A DNA stretch of 64,000 nt from an uncultured Lachnospiraceae bacterium (GTDB lineage Bacteria > Bacillota > Clostridia > Lachnospirales > Lachnospiraceae). Under the pieces are notes generated by a model that worked only from the letters and a program-made list of their open reading frames with translations, did not search any database and had not been told where the DNA came from. The stretch spans positions 36,284-100,283 of the forward strand of contig CAJTRU010000005.1 of the NCBI GenBank assembly GCA_910579085.1. Direction: 5' to 3'. A program made the position numbers and the translations under genes. Of the stretch, positions 9,541 through 18,392 are shown piece by piece; positions within the stretch are counted from its first letter, which is position 1, and every line of letters starts with the position of its first letter.

Positions 9541-9589
9541 ATTTATATTTTAACATATTTTATTCCTAATTTAAAGTTTAATTAGTATA

Positions 9590-9874
9590 ACACTTCCAAA
9601 AAGCGTTACAAAGATTGATAACAAATATGGAATTTTTGGTTTTTGTGAACGTCCGCAGACTCTGAAGGAAATAATCATATTAAACCCGGAACTTAAACTG
9701 GATAATATGCTTGGAATTTCCATGCCATCGGATACTGCAATGTTATATGGGCTTCCGTTACAGAAATCCATTACTATTAAAGGGTATAAAAAGTCTACCT
9801 CTGAGAAATTTGTTGCTTATATCAATAAGCATAAAGCAAAATACAAAAAACCTGCAAAGTTTATAGTATTATAA
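9590..9874 (+). pseudogene. detached 3' end of the CAP/Ig-like/BspA surface protein gene
   Basis: This frame has no start codon of its own. Read directly after codon 8687-8689 it continues the leucine-rich repeats (ITLPKSVTKID...) for 94 codons to the TAA at 9872-9874, restoring a protein of about 1104 residues. The ending, with SITIKGYKKS and KPAKFIVL, resembles the C-terminal cap of BspA-like repeat proteins. It is untranslated unless the insertion element excises precisely. Confidence 0.92.
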
Positions 9875-10362
9875 TATTGTGCAGGGAAAACATAAGAAGG
9901 CTTTGGTTTTATAAACAGTTGTCTGCTATTGGCAAAATTGTAACTTGAAAAAGAATAAAAAGCAGAGCAATATGTGCTACAGATCATAACTGTCTTTTAT
10001 GGTTCAGATAGACAAACCTGGACTTTAATAAAGGGCAGTTATTTTTTTCGCTATACCTTGATGTTATGGATATTATATATTATAGGAATTTGATGAATTC
10101 CAAATGTTCAAGTTAAATGTTTCATAATTATAAGTTCAGGCGAAAGATATTTTGGCTGGTCAAATTTTGATTATTTACAGTAGTATGTTAATGTTGTCAA
10201 TGGAACTGGAGCAGAAGAAAAGCCAGTCTTGAATTGACAGTAAAACAGCTCTGCTTTTTCTAACCATAATATGAAAATTTTTCGAATGTCTCTTGTACAC
10301 CTGTACTAGTGTCTGTTTGTATAATATCCCTTACAAAATCCTGCTTGTGTTTGCAGCAGTCC
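9875..10362. other. gene-free spacer between surface genes and accessory DNA
   Basis: About 490 bases with no ORF that has a ribosome binding site, no strong hairpin and no clear repeat. The left boundary of the accessory region may lie here. Confidence 0.4.
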
Positions 10363-10986
10363 TTATGTATTGTCTATATCATCGAAAAGGCTTAACTGTT
10401 TTTCTGTTTCCTCTTTTTTAGGTACAGAAGTTTCCCTTGCGGTTTTATAGTTCTTGTCCAGTTTTTTTATAAAGTCAGCACGCAATTTTATTGCAATATC
10501 CAGTACATCCAGATTATAAGTTATGGCACAGGCAGATTTATAAGAGACACTGGTGAGCATATCAAGAAATATGTCTAAATACTGGAAATACAGTTTCTGC
10601 TCATCCTTTGTCCCCAGGTTGTCTGATAGAGATAAGATTTTACATATTGACATTATGCAGGGGTCAGCATAATAGGCAGCCTCTTTCTTTCCCATCATGC
10701 CCATATGGCTTAGGAACACATCATACAGTATACGTTCTTCAAGGCTGCGGGTATCAGGTGCGTCAGGGGAAGCATGGAACTGTCCCATATATTTCTTTAC
10801 TTTTTCTTCTGTGCTGGGTGTGCATCTGCGCACATGTCCTTCAATACCTTTGACCAGACCAAGGCTTATACCTATAACCTCTGCCCATTTCTTTTGATCC
10901 ATGCCACATTTTATACGTTTTTCTTTGAAATTATTGCAGGCATATATATCCTTGTCTGTCAATGTTATTTTTGTTTTCTTTTTCAT
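10363..10986 (-). CDS. helix-turn-helix (XRE-like) regulator-like protein
   Basis: 207 residues. Residues 20-70 resemble an XRE helix-turn-helix (KRIKCGMDQKKWAEVIGISLGLVKGIEG). The rest is mostly alpha-helical with a charged C-terminus (EETEKQLSLFDDIDNT). GGGAGG lies 7 bases before the ATG on the minus strand. It is divergent from the cytosine methyltransferase operon with a 195-bp shared upstream region, so it could regulate that operon. The C-terminal part is not recognised. Confidence 0.6.
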   Translation of the reverse strand: MKKKTKITLTDKDIYACNNFKEKRIKCGMDQKKWAEVIGISLGLVKGIEGHVRRCTPSTEEKVKKYMGQFHASPDAPDTRSLEERILYDVFLSHMGMMGKKEAAYYADPCIMSICKILSLSDNLGTKDEQKLYFQYLDIFLDMLTSVSYKSACAITYNLDVLDIAIKLRADFIKKLDKNYKTARETSVPKKEETEKQLSLFDDIDNT

Positions 10987-11181
10987 CCTGTTAACCTCCC
11001 AGTTAACTTTACATAGAAATTTGTGTCTATATGTATGTGAATATAAGAAATTATATCATAAAAGGATACAAAAATCTACAAAATATGCTTTCTATTTTTG
11101 CAAAACCAGGTGGAATGAAAAAAATTGATACCATGACCATGTAACAGGCACACAGAAAGCCGATAAACCGGCAGAAAGAGC

Positions 11182-12381
11182 ATGGCATATATGGAGAAAT
11201 TAAAGCTTACAGCAAACATCCTGTTTTCTGGTATTGGCTGCCAGGAAAGGGGACTGGAAAATTCAGGGGTGGTTGACCTTGATGTACTTGCAGTTTCGGA
11301 AATAGACAAGGAGGCAGTTTGTGGATATGCAGCGGTACACAAAGGACTTACACAGGAGATGGTTAACAGCTACAGTTTTTATCCAGATGAGGAGGAAATG
11401 ATAAAGGAACTTACTGATAAAAATATCGGGTTCAATCCAGAGAAGGGAAAAGCTTACAACTGGAACAGAAACAGGAAAGACAAAGAGTACGAAATCAGGA
11501 AGTACTGGCTTGCAAACCGCCTGTGTCATAACCTTGGTGATATCAGCAGGATTGAAGCTCTGCCCATGGCGGATTTCTGGTCATGCAGTTTTCCATGTAC
11601 TGATATCTCATGTGCAGGGAAAGGAAAGGGACTGGAAGAAAGCTCTGGCACAAGGAGCTCGCTTGTGTGGCAGGCCATGCGGCTGCTGGAAAGGGCAGTA
11701 CAGGATGGTACACAGCCGGAATACATCCTGTTTGAAAATGTAAAAGATTTAATAGGCAAATTCAAGCAGGATTTTGAAAAAATATTGGCTGCCCTGCACA
11801 GGCTTGGTTATAAAACATACTGGAATGTAATAAATGCAAAAAACTGTGGCATACCCCAGACAAGGGAAAGGATATTTATTGTCTGTATAAGGGAAGAAGC
11901 CGGACTTGGAAGCTATGCTTTTCCAATGCCATTTAGGTGCAGTATGAAAGTTGGGGAGATACTAAGCCCAGACTCAGGTATAAGCCATCCCATCCATGAT
12001 AAAAGGCTGGTTACGCTTCTGGATACGCTGTCAGGAAGCAGTGAGTTTTCTGGTATGGTAGTGCCTTTAGTACAGGATATTCCAGTATACGAAAAAACAG
12101 AAAAGAAACATTATTCGGCACAAAGGCTTACATCATCGCAGTGTTTCCAGCTTATGGGGCTTACGCCAGAAGATGCAGATAAATGCAGGGGACTGGGGAT
12201 AGCCAACGGGCAGCTCTGCAGGCAGGCGGGGAATGGGATTGTCACAAACTGCGTGCAGCTGATAGGGGAACATTTATACAAGCTTGTGAAAGACCCGTCA
12301 TTTGTGTGTACAGATGAAAGGATGAATGGAAAAACATCTGTTCCAAAAACTTATAACCATCTGTATATGGAAACAGCATAA
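11182..12381 (+). CDS. C5-cytosine DNA methyltransferase (orphan)
   Basis: 399 residues with the C5-methyltransferase motifs in order: motif I FSGIGCQERG (15-24) for S-adenosylmethionine; motif IV with the catalytic Cys in FPCTDIS (137-143); motif VI ENVKDL (185-190); motif VIII QTRERIF (226-232); and motif X QAGNGIV near 345. All key residues are present, so the enzyme should be active. There is no restriction endonuclease beside it, so it is probably a solitary methyltransferase, as is common on mobile elements. The start could be ATG 11182 or ATG 11191. Specificity cannot be read from the sequence. Confidence 0.92.
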   Translation: MAYMEKLKLTANILFSGIGCQERGLENSGVVDLDVLAVSEIDKEAVCGYAAVHKGLTQEMVNSYSFYPDEEEMIKELTDKNIGFNPEKGKAYNWNRNRKDKEYEIRKYWLANRLCHNLGDISRIEALPMADFWSCSFPCTDISCAGKGKGLEESSGTRSSLVWQAMRLLERAVQDGTQPEYILFENVKDLIGKFKQDFEKILAALHRLGYKTYWNVINAKNCGIPQTRERIFIVCIREEAGLGSYAFPMPFRCSMKVGEILSPDSGISHPIHDKRLVTLLDTLSGSSEFSGMVVPLVQDIPVYEKTEKKHYSAQRLTSSQCFQLMGLTPEDADKCRGLGIANGQLCRQAGNGIVTNCVQLIGEHLYKLVKDPSFVCTDERMNGKTSVPKTYNHLYMETA

Positions 12382-12403
12382 CAACAGGAGGAGGGATTTT
12401 AAT

Positions 12404-13699
12404 ATGGGAAACAATATTTATTTGGAAGGCCAGTCTGGGACAGTAGCAATTCCATGCAGTAAAGATGTATGTGATACAGGATATGGAAAATCAGTGGATA
12501 TTATAAGGACAGAACTGAAAAATATTAAAGAGTCATTTGTCAGGATTGGATGGCATCTGAAAAAGATAAAAGATAACGGCTGGTATCAAAAGGAAGGGTA
12601 TAAGAACATATATGAATTTGCAAAAGAAAAATTTAATATTTCCCAGCCAACAGCAACAAGGTTCATTAACATCTGCACCGAGTTTTCAGAAAATGGCAGT
12701 TCACCGGAGCTTGATGCCAGATACCAGGGTTATTCATTGTCGCAGCTGACAGAGATGCTGAATGTTGGTGCAGATAAGAGGAAGGAAGTTACACCAGACA
12801 TGACAGTAAGGGAAATTCGGGAGTTTAAGAGAAAAGACAGGAAATTACAAAAATCCAGGACGGAGCAATTATCGGGACATACAGAACAGGATGAGTTTCA
12901 TGCGGTGCCGCATGTAGATAGTATTTCCAAAGTATATATACAGGCAGTCCTGCCAGGGCTTAAAAATGATGAAGACCGCATGGAGTGGTTAGAAAATGTG
13001 GAGGACTGGGGGCTGTGGTATGTAGACCAGAATATCCATGCAGCATATTATAAGTATGATTTTCCAGATGGAAGCAGGCTTATAGCTGTGGAATATGGTT
13101 ATGGTGAAAAGCTTTGTTCAGATAGTAAGAAATATTGTTATCATATGGTTTTTTCTGATATTTACTACAAAAAACATATGGAATCTGGGAAAGGTTTATC
13201 CTATTTTAAATACTATACAGAGCAGACGGCTGAAATTGGTACGCTGGTAGAGTTTCTCAGGGAACTGCAGGAGGAAAACAGTGCAGATATTGGCACATTG
13301 AAAGATGATGGTGGATATATTTCCAACGGATACATCATCATGGAGTTTGACCCGGACCATCTGGAAGAAGGGAATAATAAAGATAAAAGCTATGTAACCA
13401 GGCAGTATATTGAGTTTTACAGAAAAAATAATTATATACCGAAATATTTTAATGCGAAAAATAAAAGAGAAATTACAGACTATGCCCTGGCATTGACAAC
13501 AAGCAGTGGTTCTTATACAGGGCTGGGTTCCATTATTGTTTTTGATGCATGGAAGGAAATTGAGAAAATTGATGAAAAACTGCTCCAGGGTGGCATTACA
13601 TGGGAAGAGGCAGAGAGGACAGTCTGCAAAATATGGCGGGTTGCGAAGCCAGAGGAACAGGAAAAAATCAAAGAAAACTACAGGCAGGGTGTGGGCTAG
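12404..13699 (+). CDS. DUF3102-like mobile-element protein
   Basis: 431 residues from ATG 12404, chosen because AGGAGGAGG lies 10 bases upstream. The N-terminal 90 residues (RTELKNIKESFVRIGWHLKK, then EFAKEKFNISQPTATRFINI) match the pattern of DUF3102-type proteins found beside methyltransferases and replication genes on phages and plasmids, with a probable DNA-binding helix-turn-helix. The C-terminal two thirds, with many Trp and Tyr residues, is not recognised. It lies 22 bp after the methyltransferase gene and is probably in the same operon. Confidence 0.6.
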   Translation: MGNNIYLEGQSGTVAIPCSKDVCDTGYGKSVDIIRTELKNIKESFVRIGWHLKKIKDNGWYQKEGYKNIYEFAKEKFNISQPTATRFINICTEFSENGSSPELDARYQGYSLSQLTEMLNVGADKRKEVTPDMTVREIREFKRKDRKLQKSRTEQLSGHTEQDEFHAVPHVDSISKVYIQAVLPGLKNDEDRMEWLENVEDWGLWYVDQNIHAAYYKYDFPDGSRLIAVEYGYGEKLCSDSKKYCYHMVFSDIYYKKHMESGKGLSYFKYYTEQTAEIGTLVEFLRELQEENSADIGTLKDDGGYISNGYIIMEFDPDHLEEGNNKDKSYVTRQYIEFYRKNNYIPKYFNAKNKREITDYALALTTSSGSYTGLGSIIVFDAWKEIEKIDEKLLQGGITWEEAERTVCKIWRVAKPEEQEKIKENYRQGVG

Positions 13700-13733
13700 G
13701 ACAGGAAGGTTATACTTGTAATAGTATTTCTGG

Positions 13734-13780
13734 TTGACATAAGAAGGGTTTTGGAATATTATAAAGGTATCAGTTGATAC
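13734..13780 (+). promoter_or_regulatory. sigma-70 type promoter with operator-like inverted repeat before the toxin-antitoxin pair
   Basis: TTGACA (13734-13739) and TATTAT (13757-13762) are separated by exactly 17 bases. Just downstream, GTATCA and TGATAC form an inverted repeat (13767-13780) ahead of the AAAGGAGA ribosome binding site. This is a plausible autoregulatory operator for the antitoxin. Confidence 0.7.
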
Positions 13781-13799
13781 TACAACAAAGGAGACTGGA

Positions 13800-14240
13800 T
13801 TGGCAGAAGAAACAAGAGAGCGGATTGAAAGCAGGTTAGAAGTAAAATCCTATATACAAAATTTGAAGTATGCACTTAGTAATGGTGCAAAGATAAATTT
13901 CCAGGTACACAGGCTGGTTGACAGGCAGAGGGATGAAAAATTTACCAACCAGTATACAATGGATAAATTATTCCCAGATGAAAATCCGGTGGATGCCTTG
14001 AAAAGGGAACTAATAACCCTCACTGAAGAAGAATATATAAGGACAGTTACAGACACCAGGTTTCCAAAAAGAAGTGAGATGAGGGAATTTGGGAAAGTTT
14101 ACAATGGCAGGGATGATGTATATATCAAAATCAGGGTGGAACTGCTTGGCATGTATGGGTACCCGGCAGCTTTTGTGATGTCTTTCCATTTTGCAGAAAG
14201 GGCATTTACACCAGGGATGTTCCCATACAGGAAGGACTGA
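13800..14240 (+). CDS. probable toxin partner of the Panacea-type antitoxin
   Basis: 146 residues from a TTG start at 13800, chosen because AAAGGAGA lies 7 bases upstream and no ATG fits. It is a compact basic/acidic protein without membrane segments or a family motif I can name. It is followed 14 bp later by a zinc-ribbon/HTH/SocA-domain antitoxin gene. The strong promoter and the toxin-first order, as in mqsRA loci, suggest a type II toxin. Function is inferred from position only. Confidence 0.55.
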   Translation: MAEETRERIESRLEVKSYIQNLKYALSNGAKINFQVHRLVDRQRDEKFTNQYTMDKLFPDENPVDALKRELITLTEEEYIRTVTDTRFPKRSEMREFGKVYNGRDDVYIKIRVELLGMYGYPAAFVMSFHFAERAFTPGMFPYRKD

Positions 14241-14254
14241 AAGGGGGTGTTTTC

Positions 14255-15283
14255 ATGGATATGGAAGTGGTTTATAGCAGGAAATGTCTGTGTACCTGCT
14301 GCATGGAAGAACATGAGGTGAAAACAGTCCGTGTAATGGAACGGGCCAGTTTTAAGGATGTACCAGTGGAGTATGAAGCGGTATATTTTTATTGTGATGA
14401 AGCAGAAGAATTATATATGGATGAAGAACAGGCAGGCCGGAATGCTGTTGCTGTCAGGGATGCTTACAGGAAATCACAGGGGCTTCTTACTTCTGGGGAA
14501 ATTGTTGCTATCCGCAGGAAGTATGGCATCAGCCAGAAAGACCTCTGTACCCTTCTGGGATGGGGAGGCAAGACTATAACCAGGTATGAGGGGTACCAGG
14601 TACAGGATAAGGCACATGACACTATATTGAAAAAAATCGGACATGACCCTGGATGGTTTCTGGACCTGTTAAAAGGTGCAGAAGACAGCCTTTTGGTGGA
14701 ATCTTACCATAAATATTTTGAAACAGCTGCAGCCCTTTATGAAGATAACCAGGACAGTTACCTGAGAAGGGCGATTGAAGCAAGGTATGCAAAAATCCAA
14801 GGTAACAGCATGCTCCAGGGGAATACTGTACTTTCTTTAGATAAAGTTGTGGATGTAATACGGTATTTTGCTGCTGCAGACAAAGTGACCAGCCTGTATA
14901 AGGTAAAACTGATGAAACTGATGTGGTATTCAGACCAGCTTTCTTATAAAAGGAGGGGCAGTGCAATAACAGGCCTTGCATACCAGGCCCTGCCTATGGG
15001 GGCAGTCCCGGTAGGGCATGGTTCAATTATAAACCTGAAAGGGGTTCCTTGCGAAGAAGTAGATATGGGGGAAACATATGCATACCGCTTCAGCCTGCAG
15101 GAAGCATCTGATTATCCTGCACTTAATTATGTGGATAAAGAAATACTGGATATGGTTATCAGGAAGCTTGGGAAAATGACAAAAAGGGAGATTGTGGAAT
15201 TTATGCACAAGGAAAAGGCATATACAGAAACTGCACAAGGGGATATTATCAGGTATAAGTATGCAGACAGCCTGCAGATATGA
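14255..15283 (+). CDS. MqsA-like zinc ribbon + HTH + SocA/Panacea (DUF4065) antitoxin
   Basis: 342 residues in three parts. An N-terminal zinc ribbon has CLCTCC and later Cys residues (8-60, YgiT/MqsA type). An XRE-type helix-turn-helix follows at about 85-130 (IRRKYGISQKDLCTLLGWG). A SocA/GepA-like Panacea domain lies at about 190-330 (KLMKLMWYSDQL, SAITGLAYQALPMGAVP). Panacea proteins are modular antitoxins that neutralise unrelated toxins encoded next door. AAGGGGGTG precedes the ATG. The gene ends just before a strong terminator, so the upstream gene and this one form the operon. Confidence 0.8.
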   Translation: MDMEVVYSRKCLCTCCMEEHEVKTVRVMERASFKDVPVEYEAVYFYCDEAEELYMDEEQAGRNAVAVRDAYRKSQGLLTSGEIVAIRRKYGISQKDLCTLLGWGGKTITRYEGYQVQDKAHDTILKKIGHDPGWFLDLLKGAEDSLLVESYHKYFETAAALYEDNQDSYLRRAIEARYAKIQGNSMLQGNTVLSLDKVVDVIRYFAAADKVTSLYKVKLMKLMWYSDQLSYKRRGSAITGLAYQALPMGAVPVGHGSIINLKGVPCEEVDMGETYAYRFSLQEASDYPALNYVDKEILDMVIRKLGKMTKREIVEFMHKEKAYTETAQGDIIRYKYADSLQI

Positions 15284-15311
15284 ATATATGCTGGCAGGAT
15301 TACAGGTTTTC

Positions 15312-15357
15312 AAAGAACATCAGGAAAAGGTATTTACAGCTTTTTCTGATGTTCTTT
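15312..15357 (+). terminator. strong stem-loop after the toxin-antitoxin operon
   Basis: An 18-bp stem with one mismatch (15312-15329 with 15340-15357), starting AAAGAACATCAG, lies 28 bp after the antitoxin stop. The flanking A and T runs would let it act in both directions. Confidence 0.75.
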
Positions 15358-15729
15358 AATCAGGAGAGGTTTTCTTATATTGGGTGCATGAAAAAAATAA
15401 CTGGTATTTCTTCTGCGTTTTTCTTTTATTTTCCTGCCTTATTTAGATGGAAGGTATTTGTTTTAAAAAAAATTCTTGTATATAAGACAAATGCTATAAA
15501 TTAATAAAAAACATAAAAAGAATAAGATTTTAATGAATAGCATATAAAGTGGCTTAAAAAAGTTTATAAACATCTGCCTGAAAGCTCTGCTGGGATATTT
15601 GTGAGGATTAGCAGGAATATGGTTTTAACATAGAACTTGTTCTATAAATCTGATAATTGTATCTGGTTATATTATATGAGGATATGAAAACTAAATTTTT
15701 GTGTTTTACCAGTAAATATGGAATTTTCT

Positions 15730-16040
15730 ATATGCAGTCTGCTGCCCTGTAGACTTTACATATATAGTTAAGCTTGTATTTGTTGCAAGCAGGAAAATCT
15801 TCCTCTTTTTTTCTGTTTATATATTTCATCTTTAAATTTATATCAAGAATTTCCAACAGTCCCCAAAAGGCAAAAATGTATTAAAAAGTAAAGGAAGATG
15901 TTTTTTTGGATGGACTATAAAGAGGATTACAGAGTGTTACCAGAATGTGTATTGAAGTATTATGAGGATAATTTTATAGATTAGATAGATAGTAATGGTT
16001 TCTATATAAAAATTGCTCTGTGAGGCTTGGAATGTCCATG
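15730..16040. repeat. structured non-coding repeat, copy A (within gene-free 15358-16089)
   Basis: This stretch aligns with 17855-18199. Shared words include TCTGCTGCC, AAAAATGTATTAAAAA, CAGAATGTGT and TAAAAATTGCT, in the same order and at similar spacing. An inner pair (CTTCCTCTTTTTTT near 15799 and AAAGGAAGATGTTTTTTT near 15890) could form part of a long stem. Copy A is the more decayed copy. No gene is supported between 15358 and 16089. Confidence 0.6.
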
Positions 16041-16089
16041 ATATAACAGTTAATAGAAAAAAATGATATAAATAATCTGATACTTTAAA

Positions 16090-16554
16090 ATGTTTAAAAA
16101 TAGGAAAAGAAGGGCAGCAGGCAGTCAACAGGGTGATCAATTATATGTATCTACAGGTCAGACAGCAAGGGATGCTGACAGGAAATATATTAAGGACACA
16201 ACAACCTTTACACCTGATACGGCAGATGGAACAACAGAGGTTGTATTTACCTTTAATGCAGAGGGGATGGCGGAAACTGATTTAGTAGTGTTCGGGGAAA
16301 TCTTCTACCAGGGAGATTTGTACGAAAGAAAGAGTGTTGCAGAACACAGCGATTTAATGGATGAGGAGCAGTCAGTTTCTATTCCTAAGATTAAAACAGA
16401 TATGCTTGATGCAAAAACTGGGTTAAAACTGGCAAATGCAGAGGCTTCATCAAAGATGAAGCCACTAAAGGAAGAGGATATGGTGTTACATGACACAGTA
16501 AGGTACAGTGGGCTTATTTTCCAAAAAAAACTTATTTTAAACGACATTATCTGA
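16090..16554 (+). pseudogene. fragment of a VaFE-repeat surface adhesin
   Basis: From about residue 35 the translation follows one VaFE (ester-bond-forming pilin/adhesin) repeat: VVFTFNAEGMAETDLVVFGE, SVSIPKIKTDMLDAKTG, and HDTVRYSGLIF. Such repeats occur in tandem in large LPXTG-anchored surface proteins. Here a single repeat is left with no signal peptide, no ribosome binding site, a non-homologous basic N-terminus and no C-terminal anchor. It is best read as the remnant of a deleted adhesin gene. Confidence 0.7.
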
Positions 16555-16703
16555 AATCACACATAAATGTTGAAATAAATCAACAATGTATGATATAATG
16601 GCAATATATTTTATAACTTATCCTGTATTTAGTGGAAACTTGGTTTGCATAGTATAAAATTTTATTTAATGTTTTATTAGGTAAATAGATAAGAGGTGAG
16701 GTA

Positions 16704-16868
16704 ATGAAACCATATGTATTAGATGATACTTTTATAATTTCTGAGAAAATCAAAAAAATGTCAGAGGAAGAAAGACAGCAGTTAGCCAGGAAATTGGAGG
16801 AGAAAGGAAGAAAGGAAAAAGAAAAAATTATGGCAAGTGGAAACAGGAAAACTTTGCTTGTGATGTAA
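16704..16868 (+). CDS. micro-gene 1 of a tandem family (54 aa)
   Basis: 54 residues, MKPYVLDD... with the family core IKKMSEEERQQLARKLEEKG. It is the first of four tandem paralogues. AGAGGTGAG precedes the ATG by 4 bases. The N-terminus suggests a beta strand and the rest a charged amphipathic helix. It is the most divergent copy: the usual EEEIDRQIAILE core has become EEERQQLARKLE. Function unknown. Confidence 0.65.
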   Translation: MKPYVLDDTFIISEKIKKMSEEERQQLARKLEEKGRKEKEKIMASGNRKTLLVM

Positions 16869-16995
16869 CTTCAAGAGCCTATAAAATTGATTAAATTTAT
16901 GGATAACAGGCATTTCTAACAGGATAACTGTTACTTTTAGAAAACGGAAACAGATTAAAATAAATTATAAAACTAATTTTGGGGAGGTGAGATAA

Positions 16996-17154
16996 ATGAA
17001 GAAACAGTACATGGAAGATGACAGGATTATTGAAATATCGGATGAGGTCAGGAACATGTCGGAGGAGGAAATTGACAGGCAGATTGCTATTCTTGAGGCA
17101 GAAGCAAGAAGGGAAGCTGAAAATATTCCAAAGCCTGATTTGCTGCAAGTTTGA
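16996..17154 (+). CDS. micro-gene 2 of a tandem family (52 aa)
   Basis: 52 residues with the core VRNMSEEEIDRQIAILEAEA and a C-terminal tail IPKPDLLQV. GGGGAGGTGAGA lies 5 bases before the ATG. Its similarity to copies 1, 3 and 4 is clear at protein level, while the spacers differ, as expected for translated paralogues. Function unknown. Confidence 0.72.
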   Translation: MKKQYMEDDRIIEISDEVRNMSEEEIDRQIAILEAEARREAENIPKPDLLQV

Positions 17155-17207
17155 TTTGCACAAAGAAAATCAGCAGAAATTATAAAAAAATTTTGGGAGG
17201 TGAGAGG

Positions 17208-17378
17208 ATGATAAAACCATATGTATTGGACGACGGAATCGTTGAAATCCCTGAAGAAATCAGAAATATGTCTGAGGAAGAAATGGATCGACAGATTGCT
17301 ATTCTTGAGACAGAGGGAAGAAGAGAAAAAGAAAAGATTGAAGCAAGAGAAAAAGAAAAAACATTACTGGCAATCTAA
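17208..17378 (+). CDS. micro-gene 3 of a tandem family (56 aa)
   Basis: 56 residues, MIKPYVLDDG..., with core IRNMSEEEMDRQIAILETEG and a Lys/Glu-rich tail. GGGAGGTGAGAGG lies immediately upstream. The longer frame starting at TTG 17151 is unlikely because the binding site sits in front of 17208. Function unknown. Confidence 0.72.
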   Translation: MIKPYVLDDGIVEIPEEIRNMSEEEMDRQIAILETEGRREKEKIEAREKEKTLLAI

Positions 17379-17448
17379 ATTGGAAAAAGAAAACAGATTA
17401 ACAGGCATTCTTTGATGGGATGTCTGCTATTCTTCAGGAGGCGATATT

Positions 17449-17607
17449 ATGAACGATATAGTCTATGTTTTAGATGATCATTTTGAGATCTCAGAAAAAG
17501 TTGAAAATATGTCAGAAGAGGAGCTGGATCGAAGGATCGCAATTTTGGAACAGAAAGCCATTGAAGAGGCAAAAAATCTTCCAGAACCTTCTTTGTCGCA
17601 AATCTAA
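17449..17607 (+). CDS. micro-gene 4 of a tandem family (52 aa)
   Basis: 52 residues, with VYVLDDHFEISEKVENMSEE followed by ELDRRIAILEQKA and a tail LPEPSLSQI that matches the IPKPDLLQV tail of copy 2. CAGGAGGCG precedes the ATG. The four copies lie 70-130 bp apart on one strand and are probably co-transcribed. A partly disordered, helical regulatory peptide is possible, but I recognise no family. Confidence 0.72.
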   Translation: MNDIVYVLDDHFEISEKVENMSEEELDRRIAILEQKAIEEAKNLPEPSLSQI

Positions 17608-17854
17608 ATTAAAATACTCTGGCAGCAGCTTAGTTCAAAAAGGAAAAATGAATAAATCAGAGTAAAATGAACCAAGGAGCAAAATCTTTGGTTTGTTTTT
17701 ATTGAAGAAATTTTTCATAACCAAAGTAAAAAAACTAATGAAAAATAAAAAAAGGGAAGAGGAGGATTTACTGAGTCGGATATCAATATGGTAGAAAATG
17801 TGCATGCAGCCATACAGAGCCATTTTTGCAGTATTAGGTAAGTGTGACATAAAT

Positions 17855-18199
17855 CTGCTGCCATATATATTTTACAGATATAGTGAAGCCTGTATTTGCA
17901 GCCACCAAACCCCTCCTCTTCTTTTTTCGTTTTTTTCTTCCCTGCATTTATCTGATGACCACAGGCTATCCTCTGTTTTTTTGCTGCCATTTTCCGATTG
18001 TATATATACATCAAAAATTTTGGTGTACAGAAGGAGGTAAAAATGTATTAAAAATTGAAGAAGGAAGAGGAGGGTTCGGGTGGGATGTATGGTACATTTA
18101 AAAATGATATCAGAATGTGTCTAAAAGCCTTGCAGAAACATTTTTGTGGATTAGATACATGATATGCTTTTTGTGTTAAAAATTGCTATATGGCAGCAG
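17855..18199. repeat. 345-bp structured repeat with terminal inverted repeats, copy B (within gene-free 17608-18392)
   Basis: The ends are CTGCTGCCATATA (17855-17867) and its exact complement TATATGGCAGCAG (18187-18199). Inside, ACCCCTCCTCTTC near 17910 pairs with GAAGAGGAGGGTT near 18064. It aligns with copy A at 15.7-16.0 kb. Size, terminal repeats and lack of coding capacity suggest a miniature inverted-repeat element or a large structured RNA. The overlapping short ORFs have no ribosome binding sites. Confidence 0.65.
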
Positions 18200-18392
18200 G
18201 CAGTATAAGGTGATGTAATTACATATATAGGCATTGTTATGGGCAGCATGAGAGAAAAAGATAAGGGAAAATTGGGAAGAGGAGGATTTTTTCTGTTATA
18301 GAAATATTTGTATTATAAAACCTGTACATAGAATTATACAGGTTCTATTAAAATGTAACTCTTTAATTTTAGCAGTTATTATAGGATAACTA

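Larger units (their letters stand above)
8690..9587 (-). mobile_element. IS630-family insertion sequence, 898 bp, with TA target duplication
   Basis: The element lies between TA 8688-8689 and TA 9588-9589, the dinucleotide target duplicated by IS630/Tc1-type elements. Its ends are imperfect inverted repeats: the first 29 bases match the reverse complement of the last 29 at 23 positions, sharing the inner word AGGAATAAA. Two overlapping frames on the minus strand encode a transposase. Removing 8690-9589 rejoins the host reading frame exactly (codon ATA at 8687-8689 followed by ACA at 9590), which proves the insertion and its boundaries. Confidence 0.95.

Noticed and set aside
9875..10362. Possible tRNA or riboswitch in the spacer after the surface-protein gene
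   Set aside because: No cloverleaf, no conserved riboswitch core and no strong hairpin could be found by eye.
15280..15504. 74-codon frame after the Panacea antitoxin
   Set aside because: It spans the strong terminator at 15312-15357 and has no ribosome binding site.
17715..18101. Several overlapping 70-99 codon frames on both strands
   Set aside because: All lie in the structured repeat with inverted arms; none has a ribosome binding site or plausible composition.
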